NCBI RefSeq assembly: GCF_900215245.1
Contig: NZ_LT907842.1
Span: 4,092,001 to 4,156,000 of the forward strand
Source of the DNA: Pseudomonas fluorescens
GTDB taxonomy: Bacteria; Pseudomonadota; Gammaproteobacteria; Pseudomonadales; Pseudomonadaceae
DNA: 64,000 nucleotides
Reading direction: 5' to 3'
Shown here: one piece after another, positions 26,193 to 36,507 of the stretch
How positions within the stretch are numbered: position 1 is the stretch's first letter
Layout: each line of letters begins with the position of its first letter
Made by a program: the position numbers and the translations under genes
Notes under the pieces: generated by a model
The model's database searches: none
Told to the model about the DNA's origin: nothing
What the model saw: only the letters and a program-made list of their open reading frames with translations

Positions 26193-27566
26193 TTACTGAA
26201 CCACGCGATAGCACGGCACATACGCCGCGCCGCCCGGCAATTTCATGCGGTGTTGGGCGACAAATGCCTGCAGCAGTTCGTCCAGCGGTTTCATGATGGC
26301 CGGGTCGCCGTGGATCTCATACGGCCCGTGCTGTTCGATCAGGCGAATGCCCTTGTCCTTGACGTTACCGGCCACAATCCCGGAGAACGCGCGGCGCAGG
26401 TTGGCCGCCAGTTCGTGGGGCGGCAGCGTAAGGCTCAGCTGCAGGCCGGCCATGTTTTCGTGAGTCGGGTCGAACGGGCGCTGGAAGCCTTCGTCGATCT
26501 TGAGCAGCCAGTTGAAGTGGAACGCGTCGTTGCGTTCGCGACGGAACTGTTTCACGGCCTTGAGCCCGACGGTCATCTGGCGGGCCACTTCGGCCGGGTC
26601 GTCGATGATGATCTGGTAGTGCGCCTGCGCCGCTTCGCCGAGGGTGGCGCCGACGAACGCGTGCAGTTGTTGCAGGTACGGCGCGGCGTGTTTGGGCCCG
26701 GTGAGGATGACCGGGAACGGCACATCGCGGTTGTCCGGGTGCATCAGGATGCCCAGCAGGTACAGGAACTCTTCGGCCGTGCCGGCGCCGCCCGGGAAGA
26801 TGATGATGCCGTGGCCGACGCGCACGAAGGCTTCCAGGCGTTTTTCGATGTCCGGCAGGATCACCAGTTCGTTAACGATGGGGTTCGGGGCTTCGGCCGC
26901 GATGATGCCCGGCTCGGTCAGGCCCAGGTAACGCCCGCCGGTAATGCGTTGTTTGGCGTGGGAAATGGTCGCGCCTTTCATCGGGCCTTTCATCACGCCG
27001 GGGCCGCAGCCGGTGCATACGTCGAGGCTGCGCAGGCCCAGTTCGTGGCCGACTTTCTTGGTGTATTTGTATTCTTCGGTATTGATCGAGTGCCCGCCCC
27101 AGCACACCACGATTTTCGGCTCGACGCCCGGGCGCAACGTGCGGGCGTTGCGCAGCAGGTGGAAGACGTAGTCGGTGATGCCTTGGGAGTCGCTCAGGTC
27201 GATGCGCTGGCTGCCCAGCTCGTTCTCGGTGTAGACGATGTCGCGCAGGGCGCTGAAGAGCATTTCGCGGGTGCTGGCGATCATTTCGCCATCGACGAAC
27301 GCGTCGGCCGGTGCATTCAACAGTTCCAGGCGCACGCCGCGGTCCTGCTGGTGGATGCGCACTTCAAAGTCTTGATAAGCGTCGAGGATGGTCTTGGCGT
27401 TGTCGATATGCGCGCCGGTGTTGAGGATGGCCAGGGCGCATTGGCGGAACAGCGTGTAGATGCTGCCGGTTCCGGCTTCACTCAGTTGCTGGACTTCACG
27501 TTGGGAGAGGGTTTCGAGGCTGCCCTTGGGGCTGACGGAGGCATTGATGACTTGACGTTGGGGCAT
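26193..27566 (-). CDS. ppnN: Nucleotide 5'-monophosphate nucleosidase PpnN (LOG family)
   Basis: 457 residues matching E. coli PpnN (YgdH) in length and layout: N-terminal regulatory region, central LOG/lysine-decarboxylase-like domain with the nucleotide-phosphate motif IIIFPGGAGTAEEFLYL (about residue 275-290) and GCGPGVMKGPMKGA, and a C-terminal domain. It splits purine monophosphates to base plus ribose 5-phosphate, and the E. coli enzyme is stimulated by (p)ppGpp. Start ATG 27566 (MPQRQVINASVSPKG). Confidence 0.93.
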   Translation of the reverse strand: MPQRQVINASVSPKGSLETLSQREVQQLSEAGTGSIYTLFRQCALAILNTGAHIDNAKTILDAYQDFEVRIHQQDRGVRLELLNAPADAFVDGEMIASTREMLFSALRDIVYTENELGSQRIDLSDSQGITDYVFHLLRNARTLRPGVEPKIVVCWGGHSINTEEYKYTKKVGHELGLRSLDVCTGCGPGVMKGPMKGATISHAKQRITGGRYLGLTEPGIIAAEAPNPIVNELVILPDIEKRLEAFVRVGHGIIIFPGGAGTAEEFLYLLGILMHPDNRDVPFPVILTGPKHAAPYLQQLHAFVGATLGEAAQAHYQIIIDDPAEVARQMTVGLKAVKQFRRERNDAFHFNWLLKIDEGFQRPFDPTHENMAGLQLSLTLPPHELAANLRRAFSGIVAGNVKDKGIRLIEQHGPYEIHGDPAIMKPLDELLQAFVAQHRMKLPGGAAYVPCYRVVQ

Positions 27567-27715
27567 TCTGATTCCTTGAAAACACAGCCACCGCACCCGC
27601 CGTGGGCGGCGGTGGCTGGAGAATGGTGAGCGCCGAACTCGGTCGCACGCGACGGTTAGTTTGGCAGGCCTGGGGCCATGCGCAAACTCCGTCCAGCACC
27701 ATCATGCCGCAGAAC

Positions 27716-28540
27716 TTACTGAATCAGCTTCCAGTTTTTGTAGAAAACTCGACGCAGGGTAAAGACCAGCCCGGCAAAACCCGAGATCACGGCATTGAGC
27801 ACTGACGGCAGCAAGGTCGGACGAACGATGTCAATGAACAGGCAGTACCGTTTTGCGTCGTTCTTGTTGAAGGACGCATGCATCAGCGTGTCATCGAAGA
27901 TGAACAGCGGGTCGTCGTGCCAGTAGTGCTTGTGCTTGCCCACCTGGATGTAAACACCCTCATGGTGAGGCGCCGGCGCCATGTTGTAGAGCACGCGGAA
28001 CATCATGCGCAGTGGGCCGAAGTGAAAGGACGTCGAGCGGTTTTCGTTGAACACCGACACGCCGATGGTCTTCACAAATGGCAGTTTCTTGCGCAGTTGC
28101 GGGATGTCCAGGGTGGTTTCGATGGGGCGGCCGTACCATTGGAAGAACAACATGCCGCGTTTTTTCTCGGCCATGCGCTCGTCCAGGTAGCTGATGATTT
28201 CATCCTTGTTGGCCATGGCGTCGTCGATCACCTGTTGCAGGTCTTCACGCCAGGCCGGCGGCAAGTCGCGCATGGTGTAGACGTGGCGGTTGCGCAGGCT
28301 CAGCAGGTCGAACAGGGTGTTGAACGGCGCCAATATCCAGGTATTGCGGCCATTGCCGACGAAGTACTTCTTGATGGTGTCACGGTCATACAGGCCGTTG
28401 CGCAGGAAGTCATAAATGCCGCAGAACAGGACCAGCAGCAGAAATACCAGGCTGGTGCGTGGGAAGCAGTAGATGAACAGCAGAACGCCGAGAACCCAGG
28501 CGACTGAGACCAGTTTTTTTTGAACAGCACTTTTACTCAT
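27716..28540 (-). CDS. lpxO: Lipid A beta-hydroxylase LpxO-like (aspartyl/asparaginyl hydroxylase family)
   Basis: 274 residues with two or so hydrophobic segments near the N-terminus (about 8-45) and a dioxygenase domain carrying Fe(II)/2-oxoglutarate ligands: His in STSFHFGP, HKHYWHDDPLFIFDD, and the later LMHASFN with RYCLFIDIVRP. LpxO adds a 2-hydroxyl group to a secondary acyl chain of lipid A at the inner membrane. ATG 28540 has GGAG nine bases upstream; a longer form from 28585 is possible. Confidence 0.87.
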   Translation of the reverse strand: MSKSAVQKKLVSVAWVLGVLLFIYCFPRTSLVFLLLVLFCGIYDFLRNGLYDRDTIKKYFVGNGRNTWILAPFNTLFDLLSLRNRHVYTMRDLPPAWREDLQQVIDDAMANKDEIISYLDERMAEKKRGMLFFQWYGRPIETTLDIPQLRKKLPFVKTIGVSVFNENRSTSFHFGPLRMMFRVLYNMAPAPHHEGVYIQVGKHKHYWHDDPLFIFDDTLMHASFNKNDAKRYCLFIDIVRPTLLPSVLNAVISGFAGLVFTLRRVFYKNWKLIQ

Positions 28541-28815
28541 GAAGCGAGGCTCCGGACCGGAAACAAAGCGAAACAATCCCGCCATGATAGTGGGTTATCA
28601 CGGCGCTGGGCGTTTTAAATATTGCGAATTTGTGAAGGCCCGACACAGTTTTTAACCCCACGGTGCGGCGTGCATCGGGTTTTGTTGATTGGATTTTGTA
28701 AACAGAAGATTTGCGACTATCGTGACGCTTCGGTTTTTCAGACGTCATAGACCGGTACGATTGAAGTTGAATGGCCACCATTGGCCTTCGGCACCTTGGA
28801 AGAGGCAGAAATTTT

Positions 28816-30009
28816 ATGATCATCAAACCGCGGGTTCGTGGCTTTATCTGTGTGACCGCTCACCCTGTGGGCTGTGAAGCGAACGTCAAGGAACAGATCG
28901 ACTACGTAACCCAGCATGGCGCCATTGCAGGCGGCCCAAAGAAGGTGCTGGTCCTCGGCGCTTCCACCGGTTACGGCCTGGCCGCGCGCATCAGTGCTGC
29001 GTTTGGCTGCGGCGCCGACACCCTGGGTGTGTTTTTTGAGAAAGAAGGCGAAGAAGGCAAGCTGAGCTCCGCCGGCTGGTACAACAGCGCGGCGTTCGAG
29101 AAGTTTGCCGTCGAAAAAGGCCTGTACGCCAAGAGCATCAACGGCGACGCGTTCTCCGACGAGATCAAGCGCCTGACCATCGAAACCATCAAGAAAGACC
29201 TGGGCAAGATCGACCTGGTGGTTTACAGCCTGGCCGCGCCACGCCGTACCGACCCGCAGGGCGTGGTGCACACCTCCACCCTCAAGCCGATCGGCAAGGC
29301 CGTGACCCTGCGCGGTATCAACACCGATAAAGGCGTGGTGGTCGACACCACCCTCGAGCCTGCGACCCAGGAAGAAATCGACGGCACCGTGAAAGTCATG
29401 GGTGGCGAAGACTGGCAGCTGTGGATCGACGCCCTGCGTGATGCGGACGTGTTGGCCGAAGGCGCCAAGACCACCGCGTTCACCTACCTGGGCGAGAAGC
29501 TGACCCAGGACATCTACTGGAACGGCTCCATCGGCGAAGCCAAAAAGGATCTGGATAAAAAAGTCCTGACCCTGCGCGACAACCTCGCGGCGCTCAAGGG
29601 CGATGCCCGTGTGTCGGTGCTCAAGGCCGTGGTTACCCAGGCGAGCTCGGCGATCCCGATCATGCCGCTGTACCTGTCGTTGCTGTTCAAAGTGATGAAA
29701 GAGCAGGGCACCCACGAAGGCTGCATCGAGCAGGTCTACGGCTTGTTCAAGGACAGCCTGTACGGCACAGCGCCGAAGCTGGACGCCGACGGCCGCCTGC
29801 GCGCCGACCTGGCCGAGCTGGAACCTAAAGTCCAGGACGCCGTAGCGGCGCTGTGGAACCAGGTGACCGACGACAACGTCAACGAGATCAGCGATTTCGC
29901 CGGCTACAAGGCTGAATTCCTGCGCTTGTTCGGCTTTGAAGTCGACGGTGTGGATTACGAAGCCGATGTGAACCCGACGGTGAAGATCAATGGCTTAGTC
30001 CAAGCCTAA
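28816..30009 (+). CDS. fabV: Enoyl-[acyl-carrier-protein] reductase FabV
   Basis: 397 residues, NADH-dependent last step of fatty acid elongation. FabV has its own Y-x8-K active site, seen here as [10 protein letters not shown] (about residues 235-244), and the N-terminal [20 protein letters not shown] and [15 protein letters not shown] dinucleotide site. FabV type reductases are triclosan-insensitive. The ATG at 28816 is the standard start; the longer upstream reading is spurious. It is divergent from lpxO. Confidence 0.96.
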   Translation: MIIKPRVRGFICVTAHPVGCEANVKEQIDYVTQHGAIAGGPKKVLVLGASTGYGLAARISAAFGCGADTLGVFFEKEGEEGKLSSAGWYNSAAFEKFAVEKGLYAKSINGDAFSDEIKRLTIETIKKDLGKIDLVVYSLAAPRRTDPQGVVHTSTLKPIGKAVTLRGINTDKGVVVDTTLEPATQEEIDGTVKVMGGEDWQLWIDALRDADVLAEGAKTTAFTYLGEKLTQDIYWNGSIGEAKKDLDKKVLTLRDNLAALKGDARVSVLKAVVTQASSAIPIMPLYLSLLFKVMKEQGTHEGCIEQVYGLFKDSLYGTAPKLDADGRLRADLAELEPKVQDAVAALWNQVTDDNVNEISDFAGYKAEFLRLFGFEVDGVDYEADVNPTVKINGLVQA

Positions 30010-30036
30010 ACACCGTCAACAATGTGGGCGCGGGCC

Positions 30037-30127
30037 TGTGTGGGAGCCGGGCTTGCCCGCGATAGCATCGCCGCGGTGTAACGGATACACCGAGGTGACT
30101 GCATCGCAGGCAAGCCAGCTCCCACAC
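30037..30127. repeat. REP pair (inverted) with a partial third unit
   Basis: TGTGGGAGCCGGGCTTGCCCGCG... and its inverted partner, preceded by a partial AATGTGGGCGCGGGCC, between fabV and the HAD gene. Confidence 0.87.
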
Positions 30128-30247
30128 CAGCCGCGCCCACCTTTGCCTTCGGTGAATCGCAACCTTCCTGCTTTCCTTCGCGCTCCCACCCTCGCTCACA
30201 ATCTGCCAGACTCCTTGGGCTATCACGCCACGCCAACGGAGGATCTG

Positions 30248-30871
30248 ATGACGATTCGTGCAGTAGTTTTTGATTTCGGCGGTGTCCTGTTCGACTGGAA
30301 CCCGCAGCACCTCTACCGCAAGCTGATTACCGACGATCACGAGCGGCACCACTTTCTCGAAACCATTTGCACCCAGGCCTGGAACACCGAGCAGGACGCC
30401 GGTCGTAGCCTGGCCGAAGGCACGCGCCACCTGGTTGAGCAATACCCGCAACACCAAGCCTTGATCCAGGCCTATTACGAGCGCTGGCACGAGATGCTGC
30501 GCGGCTCATTGCCCGACGGCGTGGCGATCCTCGAAGCCTTGCATGCGGCCGATATGCCGCTGTTCGGGCTCACCAACTGGTCCGCTGAAACCTTCCCCTA
30601 TGCGCGGGCCAACTATCCGTTCCTGCAGCGTTTTCGCGACATCGTGGTGTCGGGCGAGCTAAAGCAGATCAAGCCGGATGCGGCGATCTATGAGGCGAGC
30701 CTGGCCCAGGTGCGCGCGCATCTGCCGGATATCGAGCCGCGTGAACTGGTGTTTATCGACGATGTTGCCGGCAATATCGACGCCGCTGTCGCCCTTGGCT
30801 GGCAGGGCATTCACCATGTGTCGGCCGAGCGTACGGCGGCAGGTTTGCGTGAGTTGGGCGTGAGATTCTAG
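30248..30871 (+). CDS. HAD-superfamily hydrolase (YihX / haloacid dehalogenase-like)
   Basis: 207 residues. Motif I DFGGVLFDWN (nucleophile D10 area), motif II Thr/Asn in FGLTNWS, motif III Lys in LKQIKPD, motif IV FIDDVAGNI; all key residues are present. The first motif with G-G-V instead of DxDGT is typical of YihX-type phosphatases and haloacid dehalogenases. GGAGG precedes the ATG. Its stop overlaps the stop of the convergent LysR gene by sharing a CTAG. Confidence 0.88.
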   Translation: MTIRAVVFDFGGVLFDWNPQHLYRKLITDDHERHHFLETICTQAWNTEQDAGRSLAEGTRHLVEQYPQHQALIQAYYERWHEMLRGSLPDGVAILEALHAADMPLFGLTNWSAETFPYARANYPFLQRFRDIVVSGELKQIKPDAAIYEASLAQVRAHLPDIEPRELVFIDDVAGNIDAAVALGWQGIHHVSAERTAAGLRELGVRF

Positions 30872-31773
30872 CGCGCCCATTTTTCCATGGCGAAATCCAC
30901 GAAGGCGCGCAGTTTGGGCAGGCGGTAGCGGTCCTGTCGGTAAAGCAGGTGCATCGGCCGGCTGGGCAGTTGGTAGGTGGTTAACAAGGCCACCAGCTTG
31001 CCGCTCTCCAGGTCCGGTTGCACCAGGGCATCGGCCAGCATGATGATGCCCATGCCGTTTACCGCCGCCTGGCGCAAGCCTTGTGAGCTGTTGATGGTCA
31101 ATGAGCCGGAGACCGGAACCTCTACCTCGCCTTCCTCACCGGTCATGCGCCACAGTTTGTCGGTGTCGCGCCAGTTGTCGTTGGCCGGGTAGGCGAACGC
31201 CAGGCAGTCATGGTGCTGCAGGTCGCTGGGTGTCTGCGGCGTGCCGCGTCGCGCCAGGTACTCAGGTGATGCGCAAAGGGTCAGGGTGTAGGCCTGCATG
31301 GGCCGCGCGATCAGGCTGGAGGCCTCCAGCTCGCCGAGTCGGATCGCCACGTCAAAGCCGCTGTCGACCAGGTCCATGCGTTCGTTGCTCAGCACCACGT
31401 ACAGGTTGATCAGCGGGTAGCGCTGGGAAAACTCACTCAGGGCGGGCGTCAGGCGTTCGGTGCCGAATACCGGTGGTGCAGTGATTCGCAGGCTGCCTTT
31501 GGGGGTGTCGCTGTGGGCCTGCTCCGCCAGCAGTTCGGAGTCGGCCACCAGCCCCAGCACTTCCAGGCAGCGCTGGTAATACTGCCCGCCGAATTCCGTG
31601 AGGCTTTGTTTGCGGGTGGTGCGCTTGAGCAGGCTGACCCCCAGCCGTTGTTCCAGCGCACGCAAATGATTGCCGACCATGGTGGTCGACATCCCGCATT
31701 CCTGCGCGGCGGCGGTCATGCTGCCGGTCTCCACCACTTTCACGTACACCGACATCGCCTGGAACAGATCCAT
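30868..31773 (-). CDS. LysR-family transcriptional regulator
   Basis: 301 residues: helix-turn-helix (about 1-65, MSVYVKVVETGSMTAAAQECGMSTTMVGNHLRALEQRLGVSLLKRTTRKQSLTEFG) and effector-binding domain (about 90-298). Start MDLFQAM at 31773. Divergent from the class III aminotransferase gene 103 bases away, which it probably regulates. Convergent with the HAD gene with overlapping stops. Confidence 0.88.
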   Translation of the reverse strand: MDLFQAMSVYVKVVETGSMTAAAQECGMSTTMVGNHLRALEQRLGVSLLKRTTRKQSLTEFGGQYYQRCLEVLGLVADSELLAEQAHSDTPKGSLRITAPPVFGTERLTPALSEFSQRYPLINLYVVLSNERMDLVDSGFDVAIRLGELEASSLIARPMQAYTLTLCASPEYLARRGTPQTPSDLQHHDCLAFAYPANDNWRDTDKLWRMTGEEGEVEVPVSGSLTINSSQGLRQAAVNGMGIIMLADALVQPDLESGKLVALLTTYQLPSRPMHLLYRQDRYRLPKLRAFVDFAMEKWAR

Positions 31774-31876
31774 TATCAAGCCCAGGTTTAAAGTCATTGC
31801 AGGAATGTGCAGTTTATCCAGCTCAGGTGGCTAACGATACTGCACCTATCCCAACGATGCACTGGAGCCTGCCACC

Positions 31877-33046
31877 ATGACCGCCGCCTGCCTGATGACC
31901 ACGTATCAACCCTTGGCCCTGAGCTTCACCCGTGGCCTGGGCACGCGCCTGTGGGACCAGCAGGGCCGCGAATACCTCGACGCGGTGGCCGGTGTGGCGG
32001 TGACCAATGTCGGGCATTCCCACCCAAGGCTGGTCACGGCAATCAGTGAACAGGCGGGCCTGCTGCTGCATACGTCCAACCTCTACAGCATCGACTGGCA
32101 GCAACGCCTGGCCCAGCGCCTGACCCAGTTGTCCGGCCTGGACCGCGCCTTCTTCAACAACTCCGGCGCCGAAGCCAACGAAACGGCGCTGAAGCTGGCA
32201 CGCTTGCATGGCTGGAAAAAAGGCATCGAAGAGCCGCTGGTGGTGGTGATGGAAAACGCGTTTCACGGGCGTACCCTCGGCACCATGGCGGCCAGCGACG
32301 GGCCTTCGGTGCGCTTGGGCTTTCAGCGTTTGCCGGGGGATTTTCTCAAGGTCGGTTTTGGCGATCTGGCGGCCCTGGAAGCCCTCACTCACGCGTTCGG
32401 CCCACGCATTGCGGCGGTACTGCTGGAACCCATCCAGGGCGAAAGTGGCGTGATACCCGCGCCGCCCGGCTACCTCAAAGCCTTGCGCGAGCATTGCTCG
32501 CGCCACGGTTGGCTGATGATGCTGGATGAGATACAGACCGGCATCGGCCGTACCGGCAGCTGGTTTGCGTTCCAGCATGAAGGCATTGTTCCGGACGTGA
32601 TGACCCTGGCCAAAGGCCTCGGCAACGGCGTGCCCATCGGCGCCTGCCTGGCACGCGCCACGGTGGCTGAGTTGTTCACGCCGGGTAGCCACGGCAGCAC
32701 GTTCGGCGGCAACCCGTTGGCCTGCCGCGTGGGCTGCACGGTGCTGGACATTATTGAAGAGCAGGGCCTGCTGCAGAACGCTGCGCAACAGGGCGAACGG
32801 CTGCTGGCGCGGTTACAGGTGGCGTTGAGCGAGCATGCGCAGGTAGCGGCGATTCGTGGGCAGGGGTTGATGATTGGCATCGAACTGGCCCGCCCCTATC
32901 GCGACCTGGCCCAGCGCGCAGCGCAGGAACACGGGCTGTTGATCAATGTGACGCGCGGCAAAATCATTCGCCTGCTACCGCCGCTGACGCTGGATGCCAA
33001 CGAAGTCGAGATGATCGTGCGGGCCATCACCCGCTTGTTGGACTGA
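31877..33046 (+). CDS. Class III PLP aminotransferase (acetylornithine aminotransferase-like)
   Basis: 389 residues of the ArgD/omega-aminotransferase fold type I group. PLP lysine in [14 protein letters not shown] (about residue 245), [13 protein letters not shown] with the Asp that binds the pyridine nitrogen, and [16 protein letters not shown]. Closest by eye to acetylornithine/succinylornithine aminotransferases, but it lies outside arginine genes and is divergent from a LysR regulator, so it could serve catabolism of another diamine or omega-amino acid. Confidence 0.87.
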   Translation: MTAACLMTTYQPLALSFTRGLGTRLWDQQGREYLDAVAGVAVTNVGHSHPRLVTAISEQAGLLLHTSNLYSIDWQQRLAQRLTQLSGLDRAFFNNSGAEANETALKLARLHGWKKGIEEPLVVVMENAFHGRTLGTMAASDGPSVRLGFQRLPGDFLKVGFGDLAALEALTHAFGPRIAAVLLEPIQGESGVIPAPPGYLKALREHCSRHGWLMMLDEIQTGIGRTGSWFAFQHEGIVPDVMTLAKGLGNGVPIGACLARATVAELFTPGSHGSTFGGNPLACRVGCTVLDIIEEQGLLQNAAQQGERLLARLQVALSEHAQVAAIRGQGLMIGIELARPYRDLAQRAAQEHGLLINVTRGKIIRLLPPLTLDANEVEMIVRAITRLLD

Positions 33047-33057
33047 AGCCCGATCAA

Positions 33058-33150
33058 CTGTGGGAGCTGGCTTGCCTGCGATAGCGATCTGTCTGTGCCA
33101 AATGTAGGGGCTGGTACACCGCTATCGCCGGCAAGCCAGCTCCCACAGTT
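33058..33150. repeat. REP pair (inverted)
   Basis: Facing REP units of the AGCTGGCTTGCC subtype between the convergent aminotransferase and punR-like genes. Confidence 0.9.
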
Positions 33151-33164
33151 GAGCTGCGTGACTT

Positions 33165-34079
33165 TCAGCCATCCGGGCCATTCAGCCATTCCTGGTTCAT
33201 CGTCTCGGTATCGCCCAGGTACTCCAGCAGCCACGCCATCGCCGGGGACAGCTTGTTCTGTGCCCAGGCCACACACGATGGGCTGGCCGGGAACGGCCGG
33301 CTTAATTGCAATGCCACCAGCTCACCGCGCTCGATCCACGGCAATACCTGATGCGCCGGGGCCATGCCGACACACAGGCCATCGCGCAGGCAATCAATGG
33401 CCGAGGCCCAATTGGGCACCACCAGTCGGCGCTGGTTATCCAGGGTCCAGGTGTCGCGTTTGGGCAGGTTGCGCGAAGTGTCGGTCATGCAAAGCGAGGC
33501 GAACGGGCGCAGTTGGTCATCACTGAGCAAGCCCGCGGCCGTCGCCAGCGGGTGCTTCGCGCTGACCACGCACAGCCAGTTCAACAACCCCATGTCGCGA
33601 AACGTGAAGCGGCTGGCCACCGGCACCGCGCTGGTGGCGCCGATCACGATGTCGGTGCGTTCATCGGCCAGCGCGTCCCACACGCCGTTGTACACCTCGT
33701 ATTCCAGCAGCAATTCCACCTCGGGAAACTGCCGATAGAAATCCAGCACCAACTGCCGACAGCGTTGGGGTTTGACGATGGAGTCCACGGCCACCTTCAA
33801 CTGGCCGCTCCAGCCATTCGCCACCTGCTGACACAAGCGCCGTGTGCCGAGCATTTTTTTCATCACGCCGCGGGCTTCATCTATAAATAAACGGCCGGCC
33901 GGGGTCAGTTCTACGTCGCGATGGCGCCGCACAAACAACGGCACCGCCAGCCATTCCTCAAGCTGGCGCACCGTGTAGCTGATGGCCGACGGTACGCGAT
34001 GCAGTTCCTGCGCGGCGGCGCTGAAGCTGCCGTGGCGGGCCACGGCATCCACGACGTCCAGCGAGTATTCAGACCACAT
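33165..34079 (-). CDS. punR: LysR regulator PunR-like (purine nucleoside-responsive)
   Basis: 304 residues from MWSEYSLDVVDAVARHGSFSAAAQELHRVPSAISYTVRQLEEWLAVPLFVRRHRDVELTPAG, a LysR helix-turn-helix close to E. coli YdhB (PunR) in my memory, plus an effector domain. It is divergent from a transporter that closely follows E. coli PunC; in E. coli PunR activates punC for adenosine and other nucleosides. The 122-base gap between the two would hold the operator. Assignment rests on the neighbour and resemblance. Confidence 0.8.
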   Translation of the reverse strand: MWSEYSLDVVDAVARHGSFSAAAQELHRVPSAISYTVRQLEEWLAVPLFVRRHRDVELTPAGRLFIDEARGVMKKMLGTRRLCQQVANGWSGQLKVAVDSIVKPQRCRQLVLDFYRQFPEVELLLEYEVYNGVWDALADERTDIVIGATSAVPVASRFTFRDMGLLNWLCVVSAKHPLATAAGLLSDDQLRPFASLCMTDTSRNLPKRDTWTLDNQRRLVVPNWASAIDCLRDGLCVGMAPAHQVLPWIERGELVALQLSRPFPASPSCVAWAQNKLSPAMAWLLEYLGDTETMNQEWLNGPDG

Positions 34080-34201
34080 TAGCGCTGCCTTCAAAATATT
34101 TGATAAGAGTGTCCAATTATTATCGCTTCACACAGAAACTGTCAGCTTCATAATGAGCGCCAGTCAGCAAATAGTTTGATGGCAGGATTAACAAGGCTTC
34201 A

Positions 34202-35386
34202 ATGAAAAATTCTTTTGGCTTCACTTGGTATCTGGCGGGGCTGAGCATGCTCGGTTATCTCGCCATGGACATGTACTTGCCGGCGTTCGGCGCAATGGGC
34301 GAGCAGTTGCAGATTGGTGCGGGCGCGGTGGGCGCCAGCTTGAGCATTTTTCTCGCCGGCTTCGCGGTGGGGCAGTTGCTGTGGGGGCCGTTGTCCGACC
34401 GCCTGGGGCGCAAGCCGATCCTGGTGACGGGCTTGAGCCTGTTTGTGTTGGGTTGCCTGGGCATGTTCTGGGTCGAAACGGCGCCGCAACTGTTGGCGCT
34501 GCGCTTTATGCAGGCGATTGGCGTGTGTTCTGCCGCGGTCAGTTGGCAAGCGCTGGTGATTGACCGCTACCCGGCCGACAAGGCCCATCGCGTGTTCGCC
34601 AGCATCATGCCGCTGATGTCGCTGTCGCCGGCCCTGGCGCCGCTGCTGGGCGCGATGGTGTTGAATCACTTGGGTTGGCAGGCGATCTTCGGGGTGTTGC
34701 TGGGCGTGTCGCTGCTGTTGCTGCTGCCGACGTTGTTCCTGCGCAAGATGCCGAAACGTCGGGCAGAAGAGGGCGAACCTTCGCGCCTCGGTTACGGGCA
34801 GTTGCTGACCTCCCGCGTGTTTACCGGCAACGTGATGATCTTCGCCGCGTGCTCGGCAAGTTTCTTCGCCTGGCTGACCGCGTCGCCCTTCATCCTCGGC
34901 GATATGGGCTACAGCCCGAACGACATTGGCCTTAGCTACGTATTGCCGACCTTGGCCTTTCTGGTGGGCGGCTACAGTTGCCGCAGCGCGTTGCAGCACT
35001 GCCAGGGCAAAGTCTTGCTGCCGTGGTTGCTGGTGGCTTATTGCATCAGCATGGTGGCGTTGTACCTGGTCGCGACCCTGACCGTGCCGACCCTGACCAC
35101 CTTGCTGATTCCCTTCTGCCTGATGGCCTTGGTCAACGGTGCGAGCTACCCCATCGTGGTGGCGAATGCGCTGATGCCCTTTGCGGAAAATTCCGGCAAG
35201 GCCGCTGCGCTGCAGAACACCCTGCAACTGGGGCTGTGCTTTCTGAGCAGCTTGCTGGTGTCGTCGATGATCGACCAGCCGTTGCTGATCACCGTGATCG
35301 TGATGCTCGCCACCGCGCCATTGGCCGTGTTGGGTTACTGGCTGGCGCGACCGAAGGCAGACAACTCGGAACTCGCAAACGCCTGA
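34202..35386 (+). CDS. punC: MFS purine nucleoside transporter PunC-like (YdhC/Bcr family)
   Basis: 394 residues, 12 predicted membrane segments, DHA1/Bcr-type MFS. It follows E. coli YdhC/PunC closely by eye: [30 protein letters not shown]-type [47 protein letters not shown], and [13 protein letters not shown]. PunC imports purine nucleosides. Divergent from the punR-like gene, with a Tsx-like porin and an NCS2 purine permease downstream, which supports a nucleoside role. Confidence 0.83.
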   Translation: MKNSFGFTWYLAGLSMLGYLAMDMYLPAFGAMGEQLQIGAGAVGASLSIFLAGFAVGQLLWGPLSDRLGRKPILVTGLSLFVLGCLGMFWVETAPQLLALRFMQAIGVCSAAVSWQALVIDRYPADKAHRVFASIMPLMSLSPALAPLLGAMVLNHLGWQAIFGVLLGVSLLLLLPTLFLRKMPKRRAEEGEPSRLGYGQLLTSRVFTGNVMIFAACSASFFAWLTASPFILGDMGYSPNDIGLSYVLPTLAFLVGGYSCRSALQHCQGKVLLPWLLVAYCISMVALYLVATLTVPTLTTLLIPFCLMALVNGASYPIVVANALMPFAENSGKAAALQNTLQLGLCFLSSLLVSSMIDQPLLITVIVMLATAPLAVLGYWLARPKADNSELANA

Positions 35387-35389
35387 GCT

Positions 35390-35495
35390 GATGTGGGAGC
35401 TGGCTTGTCGGACCGTCGAACCGCTGCGATTGTATCGACTCGGTGCTCCTGATGTATCGAGTTGACCGCATCGCAGGCAAGCCAGCTCCCACAGT
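35390..35495. repeat. REP pair (inverted)
   Basis: Facing REP units with a longer spacer (about 60 bases), between convergent punC and the Tsx-like gene. Confidence 0.85.
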
Positions 35496-35515
35496 TTGAT
35501 TCGGTTTCTCCCGTG

Positions 35516-36349
35516 CTAGAACGTCACTTCCATATTCACCGTCGGCGTCGATGTCCGCGTGCCCAGCCCGCCATCCACGCCAAACTTGTTGTGCCAGTAT
35601 TCATAACCCACCCCGAGATACAGGTTCGGCTTCACGCTTTTACCGGGCCGCACCGCCACCATCAGCGCGGTGCGCATCAGGGTTTCCGGCGCGGTGTCGC
35701 GGCCATGGTAGTCCTCGCCCTTGTCCCCGACGTAATTGATAAATCCCTGGAATTTCGCCGCGTGGTTGGCGATTTCAAAGGGGCGCAGCCACGTCAGGTT
35801 GAGCATGTAGGTGTCGTCGAAGGTGTGATTCGACTCGCGTGCGCCGGGGATGCCGGTGTGGTTCCTTTCTTTGTAGTACATCAGGCTCAGGTCCAGCACG
35901 CCGACAGTGTTGAACTTCAAGGTCGGGCCGATGACGAGTGCGCGCTTTTTCGCTGAAGCAGCGTTGTTGTTGCGGTTGGCGTCAAAGCCCAGCGTCAGGG
36001 CGTAGTCCTTGATCAGCCCGGTGCCCAGCGGCACATCCAGGACCCGTGAGGCATACAACTGGTGTCGATACACCGCGTAGACCTCGCTGCCACCCCGGTC
36101 GGTGCCCTTGCGCGGGTCATGGCTGTCGGACAGGAACACATCAAGGTTCAGGTAGTTGCTGCCGTAGCGGTAGCCGCTGGCGTGGGTAAAGCTGTAGATG
36201 CGCTTGCTGAAATCGTCGGGGTTATTCGGATTGGTGAAGTGTTGGCCGTAGCGAAACCCTACGCTGTTGTTCATCCATTCCACCGCGACAGCCTCCCCGC
36301 CGCCGAGAAGGGTCAATGCAACGGTTGCGCCCTGTAATGCCTTTTTCAT
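35516..36349 (-). CDS. Tsx-like outer-membrane nucleoside channel
   Basis: 277 residues: Sec signal (MKKALQGATVALTLLGGGEAVA) and an alternating beta-barrel pattern ending in the aromatic C-terminus VNMEVTF typical of outer-membrane proteins. EWMNNSVGFRYGQHFTNP, YLNLDVFLSDS and GVGYEYWHNKFG resemble the nucleoside-specific channel family (Channel_Tsx). Start ATG 36349, with AGGA upstream. It is divergent from the NCS2 permease and convergent with the punC-like gene. Exact ligand is inferred from family and neighbours. Confidence 0.8.
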   Translation of the reverse strand: MKKALQGATVALTLLGGGEAVAVEWMNNSVGFRYGQHFTNPNNPDDFSKRIYSFTHASGYRYGSNYLNLDVFLSDSHDPRKGTDRGGSEVYAVYRHQLYASRVLDVPLGTGLIKDYALTLGFDANRNNNAASAKKRALVIGPTLKFNTVGVLDLSLMYYKERNHTGIPGARESNHTFDDTYMLNLTWLRPFEIANHAAKFQGFINYVGDKGEDYHGRDTAPETLMRTALMVAVRPGKSVKPNLYLGVGYEYWHNKFGVDGGLGTRTSTPTVNMEVTF

Positions 36350-36430
36350 TGTTTCAGGTCCTTTGGCGTTCTGGCTCATGACGGCCGAATTGTTTTTGTA
36401 ACGCCGACGGAGGGTATCTTGTTCGATTGA

Positions 36431-36440
36431 TTGTATACAA
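36431..36440. promoter_or_regulatory. Candidate operator TTGTATACAA
   Basis: Perfect 10-bp palindrome in the 158-base divergent region between the Tsx-like and NCS2 genes, followed by TTGCATACAG at 36465-36474. GntR-family regulators often bind palindromes of this kind; no regulator of that family is in the window. Confidence 0.5.
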
Positions 36441-36507
36441 CTCTATGGACACGCAGTCCAAACATTGCATACAGTGCTCGCACAACAAAAACAGAGAACC
36501 CCTCACC

